Source of the DNA: Corynebacterium sp. SCR221107 | Lineage (GTDB): Bacteria; Actinomycetota; Actinomycetes; Mycobacteriales; Mycobacteriaceae | DNA length: 64,000 bases | Reading direction: 5' to 3' | NCBI RefSeq assembly: GCF_027886475.1 | Contig: NZ_CP115670.1 | Span: 744,001-808,000 of the forward strand | Shown here: positions 17,375 to 25,217 of the stretch, in pieces | Numbering within the stretch: position 1 is the stretch's first letter | Layout of the letters: every line of letters starts with the position of its first letter | Notes under the pieces: generated by a model | Told to the model about the DNA's origin: nothing | The model's database searches: none | Seen by the model: the letters and a program-made list of their open reading frames with translations, nothing else | Position numbers and translations under genes: made by a program

Positions 17375-18256
17375 ATGGCAAAGCGGTTTAGGCTAAGGGC
17401 TACCACGGGTCGACGGGAATTGGTCGCTTACCCTCTCGTGCGGAAAATGCGACTAGAAACAGTACGAGACCTGCGTGGATTCCAAGTCGGGGTACTAATC
17501 TCACCAACCCACAACGAGGCGAGCGTGGCCTTGCACCTCGAAAACCCAGCAGCGGCGACAGTCGGGGCCTGGCGGCAGTGGGAGCACGACGTTACCGAGG
17601 ACGAGACAGTAATCGCCACCTGCCTCAGCGTGAGCGCCTCTGAGACTTTGTTGTGGGTGACATTCGAGGCCACCGGCAAACTCGAACGCAAAGATACTGG
17701 TGAGTTCCTCACCCGAATCGCGCGGGCATTACCAGCGGCTTATGACGCCGCAGACGCGCTGTCCCTTTCGGCGACCCCCCTCAACTCTGATCAGATCACA
17801 AAGATGATTGCTGTTGCCGTGGGGTCTGGAGAACAGGACGTTTTCCCACCTGTGATCCGACAATTGTCAGAACACGCGGGCGCTGTGGCGACCGATATGC
17901 AGGTCACGGCAAGCTTCGAGATCGGCGAGATTACCGACGATTCCGAATTTTTCACCTCAGTGATCGACGCGGCCATGGCCGTAGCCGATGATGCCCTCGA
18001 CCTGGCCACGGTCAGGGTGGGGCTCTGGTCACGCACGGCCGTTGGCAGGAATGAGTCCCCGCGCGTAGTGGCGGTGGTTTCGCTGAGTTGCCTGGATGGG
18101 CAAACTGTCGATGATCTTTCGCAGGCTTTGCTTGCTGAACTAACCCCCAAGCAGCGTCTGCGCGTGCGTCGCCTGTGGGGCCGGCAAGCCATGGCCACGC
18201 TCGCGTCACTGGGTTGCGGCGTACTCGGGTGGCAGCAGCTGGAGGTAGCAGCATGA
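17375..18256 (+). CDS. Soluble partner of the VirB4 ATPase, SCO6880-like
   Basis: 293 residues with no membrane span. The segment LSLSATPLNSDQITKMIAVAVG resembles the WAGIIATPMNGDDLVARAHSF block of the gene before it, which suggests a shortened, soluble paralogue. Two long strand-helix repeats are apparent. Its stop overlaps the start of the VirB4-like gene, so the products are probably made in step and bind each other. No enzyme motif was seen. Confidence 0.55.
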   Translation: MAKRFRLRATTGRRELVAYPLVRKMRLETVRDLRGFQVGVLISPTHNEASVALHLENPAAATVGAWRQWEHDVTEDETVIATCLSVSASETLLWVTFEATGKLERKDTGEFLTRIARALPAAYDAADALSLSATPLNSDQITKMIAVAVGSGEQDVFPPVIRQLSEHAGAVATDMQVTASFEIGEITDDSEFFTSVIDAAMAVADDALDLATVRVGLWSRTAVGRNESPRVVAVVSLSCLDGQTVDDLSQALLAELTPKQRLRVRRLWGRQAMATLASLGCGVLGWQQLEVAA

Positions 18257-19935
18257 CCCAGTACATGCGTGATTTCGAGCAACTACACGTCGACATTGAA
18301 GAAGGCATCGAGCAGGCGCCCTCGCGGTTTTCTGCTGAGGGGCGTGCTTATCGGCGCTGGCTCAAAGAGCTAAAACGTGCCGAGCGCGACGAGCAGCAAT
18401 GGGAACAGCAGGCTGCTGGTGCGGTCAAGGTGCGCAGCGAGCGCGCGTTCTCGCGGGCAGGCGCACGAGGTTTCAGAGGCGCGTCTGCTGGCACGCAGCG
18501 AGTGATCTCTGGTCCGCAGGAATGGCAGACCACCACGAATTTCGGTGCAGGGTTTAACCCTAATGTCATTGGGGCTCCAGCACCGATGATCGGCACACCC
18601 TTGGGCAGGCATGTGACCACGGGTGCAGAAATTGGATGCGACCCCCTGGCGTGGTTTCGTGAAGGAATCATTGCCAACCCCTCAGCGTTCGTGCTGTCCC
18701 TGCCGGGTCTGGGAAAGTCCACACTGATCCGCAAGATGCAGATGGGCGCTGTTGCTCAAAAGCAGGTTCCCATTATCGCCGGTGACATTAAGGGCGAATA
18801 CGTCGGCTTCGTCCACCAGGTCGGCGGGCAGGTGATTACGATTGGCCACGGTCTCGGCCACATTAATCCACTGGATGTGGGCGCGCTCGGGCGCGTGATT
18901 CCTGATCTGGAGGCCTCCGGCCAGGACGAGGTCGTCCAGCGTGCCAAGGAACAGGTGCACGGCCGCCAGGTGACCATGGTGCAAACACTGATTAGCCTCG
19001 GGCGTGGCTCTCAGCCAGCAGACTTCGAGGTCATGCTGATCTCGGCGGCCCTTCGCGAGCTCTACAACCAACAGGACGTGGACTGGGCACACCCTCCGGT
19101 TCTCGCGGATCTGATTGATCTTCTTGAGGAGGGCACACCGGAGCTGCGCAAGAAAGCTCGCGCCCGCACCGACGAAGCCTGGGATCGCCGCGTGGATGAT
19201 CTCGTCTTGTCGCTCAACGCCCTGTTGGACGGCCAGACCGGCCAGATCTTCGACGGTCAAACCACCACTCCGATTGACGTGGACTCTACAGCAGTCTGCA
19301 TCGATGTCTCTGCGATTGACCGAGGAGATGCAGCCATGAAAGCAGCAGTCATGATGGCGTGCTGGTCGAATGCCTTTGGTGCTATCGAGGCTTCCCACCT
19401 GCTCGCCGACGCGGGCCTGGGACCGCAGCGGTTGTTCTCGGTGGTCCTCGACGAGATGTGGCAGGTTTTGTCTTCCGCACCGGGCATGGTTGGCCAGGTG
19501 GACGCGCTGACCCGTCTCAACCGCACGGATGCGACCGCGCTGTCGATGATTACCCACACGTTTCAGGACTTAGAGGCCTTACCCACGGAGGAAGATCGTA
19601 AAACAGCCATGGGCTTTATCGAGCGCGCAGGAATGGTGATCTGCGGCGGCCTGCCGAACTCGGAGCTTGACATTCTCTCCTCCAGGTTGTCGTTTACCGA
19701 TGCCGAAGGCCACATGATTACCAGCTGGTCCACCGGTGCGCCACCGAAGCGCTCGCGCACCCGTGGAGCGCGGGCGACTCCGCCAGGTCGTGGCCGGTTC
19801 ATGATTAAGCCCTCCAAAGATGGCTCGCCGGGCATTCCGGTCCAAACCGTGCTCTTCCCGACTGAGGTCCAATTCCGCCTGCATGACACCAACGTCCGCT
19901 TCGACGACTTCTTCAAGGCTGGTGAACTGCGATGA
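18253..19935 (+). CDS. VirB4/TraC-type conjugation ATPase
   Basis: 560 residues. Walker A is LPGLGKSTLIRKM at about residue 150 and Walker B is VVLDEMWQVL at about 395, with a preceding YVGFVHQVGG and a RLNRTDATALSMITHT block (sensor/motif C-like). This is the C-terminal ATPase of VirB4/ConE proteins. The N-terminal domain of VirB4 is short here and is probably supplied by the two upstream genes. It powers assembly of the channel and transfer at the inner membrane. ATG 18253 overlaps the upstream stop, and the last bases overlap the next start. Confidence 0.9.
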   Translation: MTQYMRDFEQLHVDIEEGIEQAPSRFSAEGRAYRRWLKELKRAERDEQQWEQQAAGAVKVRSERAFSRAGARGFRGASAGTQRVISGPQEWQTTTNFGAGFNPNVIGAPAPMIGTPLGRHVTTGAEIGCDPLAWFREGIIANPSAFVLSLPGLGKSTLIRKMQMGAVAQKQVPIIAGDIKGEYVGFVHQVGGQVITIGHGLGHINPLDVGALGRVIPDLEASGQDEVVQRAKEQVHGRQVTMVQTLISLGRGSQPADFEVMLISAALRELYNQQDVDWAHPPVLADLIDLLEEGTPELRKKARARTDEAWDRRVDDLVLSLNALLDGQTGQIFDGQTTTPIDVDSTAVCIDVSAIDRGDAAMKAAVMMACWSNAFGAIEASHLLADAGLGPQRLFSVVLDEMWQVLSSAPGMVGQVDALTRLNRTDATALSMITHTFQDLEALPTEEDRKTAMGFIERAGMVICGGLPNSELDILSSRLSFTDAEGHMITSWSTGAPPKRSRTRGARATPPGRGRFMIKPSKDGSPGIPVQTVLFPTEVQFRLHDTNVRFDDFFKAGELR

Positions 19936-20207
19936 CTAGCCCTTATCGTCGCCACTTCCACCCTGACCATATCCGCAAGGGCGCAATGCGGGAATTCATC
20001 GAGACCTGGCATGACTACACCTCGCCGTCGGCAGCAGCAGCTGCTATCGGCGGGCGCTGGGGAGTGGGGAGAACCACTTTGTTTGAGTGGCTGCAAGCAG
20101 ACGGCCAGTGGCCACACACCCGCGTGGCTGAAAACCTGCGCCTAGCAGCAGAGAATAAGCAACTGCGGGAGAAGATCCTAAGGCTAACCGGAGGCGAGGA
20201 ACCATGA
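19932..20207 (+). CDS. Small HTH-plus-zipper protein, transposase-OrfA-like
   Basis: 91 residues. A helix-turn-helix (AAAIGGRWGVGRTTLFEWLQ) is followed by a leucine-zipper-like helix (LRLAAENKQLREKILRL). This is the layout of IS3-family OrfA proteins, yet there are no inverted repeats or OrfB nearby, and the gene overlaps both neighbours by 4 bases. It looks like a transposase DNA-binding domain recruited into the transfer operon, perhaps as a regulator. Confidence 0.55.
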   Translation: MTSPYRRHFHPDHIRKGAMREFIETWHDYTSPSAAAAAIGGRWGVGRTTLFEWLQADGQWPHTRVAENLRLAAENKQLREKILRLTGGEEP

Positions 20208-21826
20208 AGCGCCTTGGCTGCGGTTTGCTGGTGCTCCTGCTGCTCCTGGTGATCCTGGTAGTCGTCATTCTCGGCGGCGACAACGACGACAACGTGTGTT
20301 TGGATGGTCGCAGCAGTTCCACCTCAAGCCAGGATGGCCGGGTGCCCGCAGGCTCATTCTCTCTGCCTGAACGCGGGGCGACGGAACACGTGACTAGCGG
20401 CTTCGGCCCACGCGGCGGCAGCATGCACGAGGGTATCGACATTGCACAGGGCGAGGGCACACCGATTTACGCCTACGCTGACGGTGTCGTGTCCTTGTCT
20501 GCTGATGATCCAGGCGGCTACGGCCACTACATCATCATTGACCACGAGGCTGACGGACAGACATTTTCCACCTTGTACGGACATATGTTTGACGATCACG
20601 TGTACGTCAATGTCGGCGACACTGTCTATGCTGGGCAGCACATCGCTGACGAGGGATACAACGGCGGGGTCTCACCACCAGGTCCGGGAGGCTCTCACCT
20701 GCATTTTGAGGTGCACGTTCCCGGCTACCGCAACCCGGTGGACCCGCAGGCGTGGCTGGATAAGGCCGTGGAGCCCGGTACCCAATCAGAAGGTTCCGAT
20801 AAGACCGAAACGAAAACGCAGAAGAACACCCCAGCAAAGGGCTCAACCGAACTCCAACCGGTCAGTTATTTCTCAGAGACGAACATGCAGGTCAATGCCG
20901 TGCGAGGAGGTCGTGCAGTGGCAGCGAACTTCCCAGAGGTCACCCTTATTGGAGGCTGGCGCCCATCCGATGCCGTCGCCGATGATCACCCGCAGGGTAG
21001 AGCGATCGACGTCATGATCGACAACTACCAAACCTCAGAAGGGATTGAGCTTGGTGACTCCGTCGTCTCGTATTTCCTGGCGAACTACGACGCGCTCGAT
21101 GTGGACTACATCATCTGGCGCCAAGAGTTGATCTATCCCGGCCAGACAACTGCAATGGAGGACCGAGGAAACTTGACTGCCAATCACTTCGACCACGTGC
21201 ACGTCTCCTTCAACCCCTCGGAAAAGGCCAGCCCAGGACAAGACATAGGCTCCGCACCCGTGGGCGGATCGGCACCCAAAGCAGACTCAAGCGGGACAAC
21301 CTCGACCGACTGTGTCGTTGATACCGGTCTGGAAGATACTGCGCTGAATGCCGAAAACATACCCGCAGATTGGGTGCGCCCGATTCAGATTGCAGGTGCT
21401 ACCTGTGATGCTGTGAATGCGCCCCTGATTGCTGCCTTGCTCGAGCAAGAATCCGGTTTCCAGGCAGGTGCTGCCAGCGGCGTCGGCGCCCAGGGTCCTG
21501 CCCAGTTTATGCCAGCGACCTGGGCTGGGATCGGAGCGGAAATGAGCGAGGACGGCAAGGTCATAGGCCCCCCAGGATCAGGAGACATATCCGATCCCAA
21601 GGACGCGATCCCCGCGGCAGGGCGGTATTTGTGCCAGATAGCTGCCAATCAAGCACCCCTGATCGCCTCCGGTGCCATCAAGGGTGACCGAGTCCAACTG
21701 ATGTTGGCTGGCTATAACGCCGGCGAAGGGGCGGTACAGCAGTACGGAGGTGTCCCACCGTATGCGGAGACCCAGAATTACGTGACCTCTATACCAGCAA
21801 AAATGACGAAGTATCAGAAGCTCTAA
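20204..21826 (+). CDS. Three-domain cell-wall hydrolase of the transfer system
   Basis: 540 residues. After a membrane anchor (about 6-26) comes an M23 (LytM) metallopeptidase with all zinc ligands visible (MHEGIDIA, YGHM, SHLHFEVH). Next is a second domain of the ARB_07466/D-Ala-D-Ala-carboxypeptidase-like fold (IGGWRPSDAVADDHPQGRAIDV, then FDHVHVSF). Last is an SLT lytic transglycosylase (LLEQESGFQ with the catalytic Glu, then GPAQFMPATW). It would cut both peptide and glycan parts of peptidoglycan to open a path for the channel. Three such domains in one chain is more than the usual two (VirB1 or TcpG type). Confidence 0.85.
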   Translation: MKRLGCGLLVLLLLLVILVVVILGGDNDDNVCLDGRSSSTSSQDGRVPAGSFSLPERGATEHVTSGFGPRGGSMHEGIDIAQGEGTPIYAYADGVVSLSADDPGGYGHYIIIDHEADGQTFSTLYGHMFDDHVYVNVGDTVYAGQHIADEGYNGGVSPPGPGGSHLHFEVHVPGYRNPVDPQAWLDKAVEPGTQSEGSDKTETKTQKNTPAKGSTELQPVSYFSETNMQVNAVRGGRAVAANFPEVTLIGGWRPSDAVADDHPQGRAIDVMIDNYQTSEGIELGDSVVSYFLANYDALDVDYIIWRQELIYPGQTTAMEDRGNLTANHFDHVHVSFNPSEKASPGQDIGSAPVGGSAPKADSSGTTSTDCVVDTGLEDTALNAENIPADWVRPIQIAGATCDAVNAPLIAALLEQESGFQAGAASGVGAQGPAQFMPATWAGIGAEMSEDGKVIGPPGSGDISDPKDAIPAAGRYLCQIAANQAPLIASGAIKGDRVQLMLAGYNAGEGAVQQYGGVPPYAETQNYVTSIPAKMTKYQKL

Positions 21827-21841
21827 GAAAGGCGTAGGACA

Positions 21842-22384
21842 ATGACGAGAAAAATCAAGTACTCGATCATCGCGGTGATCGTGGTAGCACTTGCCATCAT
21901 CGCCGCTATCGTAGTCAGGGCTGCAACCGGCGGACACGACGGCCACGACGATACCCACGCAATGGCAGACCCCACCACCAACGACCCAGTGGTGGCCGCC
22001 TCCTTTGTCATGGGCGAGCTTATGACGTGGGAACCGGCCACCATGGCCAGCCCCCAAGACGCGGCCGCGCTCATTTCTGATCGACTCACCGGCACCATGT
22101 TGCAATACGCCGAATCTGGCCAACCAGATCCCGTGCTACCGAAGGCTTGGTCCTCGTGGGCGGCATCGAATGATCGCGTCCATGGGGTCGCCGTCCTCGA
22201 CGAATCGCGTGAGGTTGTCATCCACGACACCCAAGCCGAAGTCCCATTGACCGTTACCCAAGAAGTCTGGCACTCCTCGGGCAAGAAAACACCGATGGGC
22301 TCCATCGCAGTGACTGTCGAAGTGGAGAAACACAACGGTCAGTGGCTTGTCAGCTCGTGGCAGCAAACCGGGACGTCACAGTGA
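21842..22384 (+). CDS. Membrane-anchored transfer operon protein, unknown
   Basis: 180 residues. One N-terminal span (about 6-27) is followed by a His/Asp-rich stretch (GGHDGHDDTHAM) and an extracytoplasmic domain ending GQWLVSSWQQTG. That ending resembles the NTF2-like domain of conjugation proteins such as the one at 9038. The His/Asp cluster could bind metal. AGAAAGG precedes the ATG. No family recognised. Confidence 0.55.
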   Translation: MTRKIKYSIIAVIVVALAIIAAIVVRAATGGHDGHDDTHAMADPTTNDPVVAASFVMGELMTWEPATMASPQDAAALISDRLTGTMLQYAESGQPDPVLPKAWSSWAASNDRVHGVAVLDESREVVIHDTQAEVPLTVTQEVWHSSGKKTPMGSIAVTVEVEKHNGQWLVSSWQQTGTSQ

Positions 22385-22432
22385 CGAAATAAAGATGTTT
22401 AACCACAAATCACTCAAACGCGGAGAGAGAAA

Positions 22433-24184
22433 ATGAAAACCCACGGACGAGACAATCCCAGGGCGGCAGGCTCTATCGGATGGGACGTTCAAACCATTCT
22501 TGGGCTGACAGTCCTCGGAGTGGCCATCGCCACCGTCGCCAGCATTCAGATCGGCCAGCTCGCGGCCGCGCAATTCGGCACGGGCATCGAGGTTTCGAGA
22601 AATCCGTTTACAACCCTTGGCCAACTCATCGGCGGCAAAAGGTCCTGGTCGACGACGGCCACGATTGCCGTGGTCGCTTTTTGGATCGTCGTGGCCATCC
22701 TCGCGGCGATGGCCACGGTGTTAATCAAACAGATCCGCACACCTGCTACTCGCACGGATACGGCCTCGAAATACCTGGCAAGCAAAAAAGAAATCGCTAG
22801 CTTTAGCAGGGAAGAAGCCCAGCAGGCGGCCGCGAAGTGGCTGCCAACCCCAGCCATGGCCGAGAAATACCCAGGGCTTATGTTTGGGCGCGTACCGGGC
22901 AAGCCCACGGGCCTGTGGTCGACATGGGAGGATCTCTACCTCGTGATCTTCGGTCCTCGAATGGGTAAGACCACCTCCCAGGTCATTCCGGCGATTGTCG
23001 ACGCCCCAGGCCACGTTGTGACCACCTCCAACAAGCGCGACATTGTCGATGAGACAGTTCGGGTCACCAGCAGCCGTGGCCAGGTCTGGGTGTTTGATCC
23101 GCAGCGCATCGCAGCAGGTTTTGAGCAGGAACCATGGTTTTTCGACCCACTGGATATGGTGCGGCGCCAGCCTGAAACGATGGACTCCGCCGCCTTACGC
23201 CTGGCCGACATCTTCAAGACCGCCGCCCGCGGCGCAGATGATGGGGGAGATGCCTTCTTCTCGGAAGGTGGTAAGGAACTGCTCTCGCGTTTCTTCCTAG
23301 CCGCAGCTCTTGACCATCGCCCGATCGGCGACGTGTACCTGTGGGTCAACGACGATTCTGACCGCACGCCGGTGCGTATCCTCAACAGCTACCCGGAGTG
23401 GAAACAGCAAGCAGCAGCATTAGAATCCACCTACCAAATCACCGAGAAAACCCGCAGCGGCCTTTTCTCCCAGGCCGCCCAGATGGCCACGGCCTTGGGC
23501 CGGCGCGAGGCTTTAAAGTGGGTAACCCCAAGAGCTGGTGCGCGGCGCTTTGACGCTGAGGCATTCGTGCGAGGGCCTGGACAAGACACCATGTACCTGC
23601 TGTCTAAAGAAGGCGCGGATAACGCCGCCGCGCTCACGACCGCCCTGACCGCTGCGATTATGACGGCCGCTGAGGCCTACGGCGAGCAATGCGGTGGCCG
23701 CCTGCCAGTCCCGCTGATTGCAGCTTTAGATGAAGCAGCCAACGTGGTGCGGTGGCCAGAACTGCCCAGCCTGTACAGCCACTACGGATCGCGCGGCATC
23801 ATCTTGATGACGATCTTGCAATCCTATGCTCAAGGGGCTGAGGTGTGGGGTGAAAACGGCATGGAACTGATGTGGTCGGCGGCCGCGCTCGTACTTTACG
23901 GTGGTGGCGTCAGGGACGAGAAGATGCTGCAAAAACTCGAAGCACTCGTCGGCGACGTCGAAGTCTTTGAGACCTCCACCTCCCGAACAGGGGAGTCTGC
24001 TCGCACGGTCTCGCGCAATCGAAAAGAACGCAAGATCCTCACTGTCGCGGAGCTTGCGGCCATGGAACAAGGCCGCGCCCTCGTGCTCGCTTCGAAGCGC
24101 CGCCCAATGATCGCCGAGTTGGAGCCCTGGTGGAAACGCCCATGGCCTACAGATACGAAAGCACTGCTAGGAGCAAAGAAATGA
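22433..24184 (+). CDS. VirD4/TraG type IV coupling protein
   Basis: 583 residues. Two N-terminal membrane spans (about 17-40 and 75-100) precede the P-loop ATPase. Walker A is GPRMGKTT at about residue 173, and Walker B is PLIAALDEAANV followed by LMTILQSYAQG. VirD4/TraG proteins bring the relaxase-DNA complex to the channel. The length and motif order are normal. The relaxase it would serve is encoded about 1 kb further on, on the other strand. GGAGAGAG precedes the ATG. Confidence 0.92.
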   Translation: MKTHGRDNPRAAGSIGWDVQTILGLTVLGVAIATVASIQIGQLAAAQFGTGIEVSRNPFTTLGQLIGGKRSWSTTATIAVVAFWIVVAILAAMATVLIKQIRTPATRTDTASKYLASKKEIASFSREEAQQAAAKWLPTPAMAEKYPGLMFGRVPGKPTGLWSTWEDLYLVIFGPRMGKTTSQVIPAIVDAPGHVVTTSNKRDIVDETVRVTSSRGQVWVFDPQRIAAGFEQEPWFFDPLDMVRRQPETMDSAALRLADIFKTAARGADDGGDAFFSEGGKELLSRFFLAAALDHRPIGDVYLWVNDDSDRTPVRILNSYPEWKQQAAALESTYQITEKTRSGLFSQAAQMATALGRREALKWVTPRAGARRFDAEAFVRGPGQDTMYLLSKEGADNAAALTTALTAAIMTAAEAYGEQCGGRLPVPLIAALDEAANVVRWPELPSLYSHYGSRGIILMTILQSYAQGAEVWGENGMELMWSAAALVLYGGGVRDEKMLQKLEALVGDVEVFETSTSRTGESARTVSRNRKERKILTVAELAAMEQGRALVLASKRRPMIAELEPWWKRPWPTDTKALLGAKK

Positions 24185-24519
24185 GTGAGACTCAATTCCC
24201 AACTGTCTATGAATTCGTCGATCGGCTCATTTTGCCCATGTATGGGGCGACAGGCTCGCGTATTCGCTCGGTGAACTGGTCGGCGCGCTGGTGGGCGCAC
24301 CCCGAAGCTGTCGCCCGCCTCGATAGCCTGTGGCGACGCTACGAATACCTGCGAGTCAACGAGCCTGTGACCTTCCTAGAAACGTTCCTCCGTGGCCACG
24401 CGGACTATCACATGCGCCACCTCATGTCCGAGACGGGAGTCTTTGCCGACTGCCGACGAGAAGATGAGCCGACAATTCCGTTGCCATCTGCCCCAATCAA
24501 GAAGAAGGAAACACCATGA
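24181..24519 (+). CDS. DUF4913 family protein
   Basis: 112 residues with the DUF4913 pattern: VYEFVDRLILPMYG, WSARWWAHPEAVARLDSLW, FLRGHADYHMRHLM. These small soluble proteins are found in actinobacterial conjugative elements next to the coupling protein. A role in substrate selection is possible but unproven. The ATG overlaps the coupling-protein stop. Confidence 0.8.
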   Translation: MSETQFPTVYEFVDRLILPMYGATGSRIRSVNWSARWWAHPEAVARLDSLWRRYEYLRVNEPVTFLETFLRGHADYHMRHLMSETGVFADCRREDEPTIPLPSAPIKKKETP

Positions 24520-25169
24520 GCACTCGACACACTGCCACCATGCGGGAGATCGACCTGACCCTTGCCCGTACTCTCAAGAAGGTCCGCGAGCTCGAAGCTC
24601 GCGTGGCCACCCAGCGCATTACCGTGCGCGCCTACCCGCGCACCCGGGTGCCAGGGCCACTGACCTACGCAAGGATGAGCACTGGCCAGCTGGCCATGGC
24701 TGCATTGGCAGGCGTGGCCATCTACCAGTGGTCACAACAAGAGCAGGAGTTTTTCGAGGGCGAGCTGGCAACCCGCGGATTCGACCAGGCATTATCGGCC
24801 TGGAAAGGCAACGACCCCGTCTCCGAGATCGAGGGGGAAAAAGCACTGGATACACCCCGTTTTGACCAACTCGCTAGCCAGTTGACCCTGCTGACAAGCA
24901 ACGGGCTTGATAACCTCGCCGGTGCCGTTGATGAGGTTATCCTCGGCGGTGACGGGCGGGTGCCCACTGCTCTTTCCCCGGCGGAGGTTATCGAAGACTT
25001 GCACCTTGCTGGCATGGATGATGAAGCCATCGCCGCTTTTGAGGAAGGCGTGGGAACATCGACGGTCTCCCCGTCGGAAGAAATCGACTCTCAAACAGAT
25101 GGCAACACCCAACAGGAAGAAACCTCGCTTACTTACGAGCAGACCAACGAGCAGGGCCTAACTCTATAG
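24516..25169 (+). CDS. Last gene of transfer operon, unknown
   Basis: 217 residues. A basic N-terminal helix (about 10-40) and a weak hydrophobic segment (MAALAGVAIYQW) are followed by an acidic helical region. One part reads LDNLAGAVDEVILGGDGRVP and suggests a small folded unit. Four-base overlap with DUF4913. A bidirectional terminator stands between it and the convergent relaxase gene. Confidence 0.55.
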   Translation: MSTRHTATMREIDLTLARTLKKVRELEARVATQRITVRAYPRTRVPGPLTYARMSTGQLAMAALAGVAIYQWSQQEQEFFEGELATRGFDQALSAWKGNDPVSEIEGEKALDTPRFDQLASQLTLLTSNGLDNLAGAVDEVILGGDGRVPTALSPAEVIEDLHLAGMDDEAIAAFEEGVGTSTVSPSEEIDSQTDGNTQQEETSLTYEQTNEQGLTL

Positions 25170-25181
25170 CTTGTCGCCAGA

Positions 25182-25217
25182 CTGTAGGACTTACCGGTTA
25201 TCCGGTGGGTCCTACAG
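25182..25217. terminator. Bidirectional terminator between transfer operon and relaxase
   Basis: CTGTAGGAC pairs with GTCCTACAG, with an inner ACCGG/CCGGT stem. The near-perfect symmetry, and its place between two convergent stop codons, indicate a terminator for both strands, though no T-run is present. The relaxase stop codon lies in its right arm. Confidence 0.65.
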
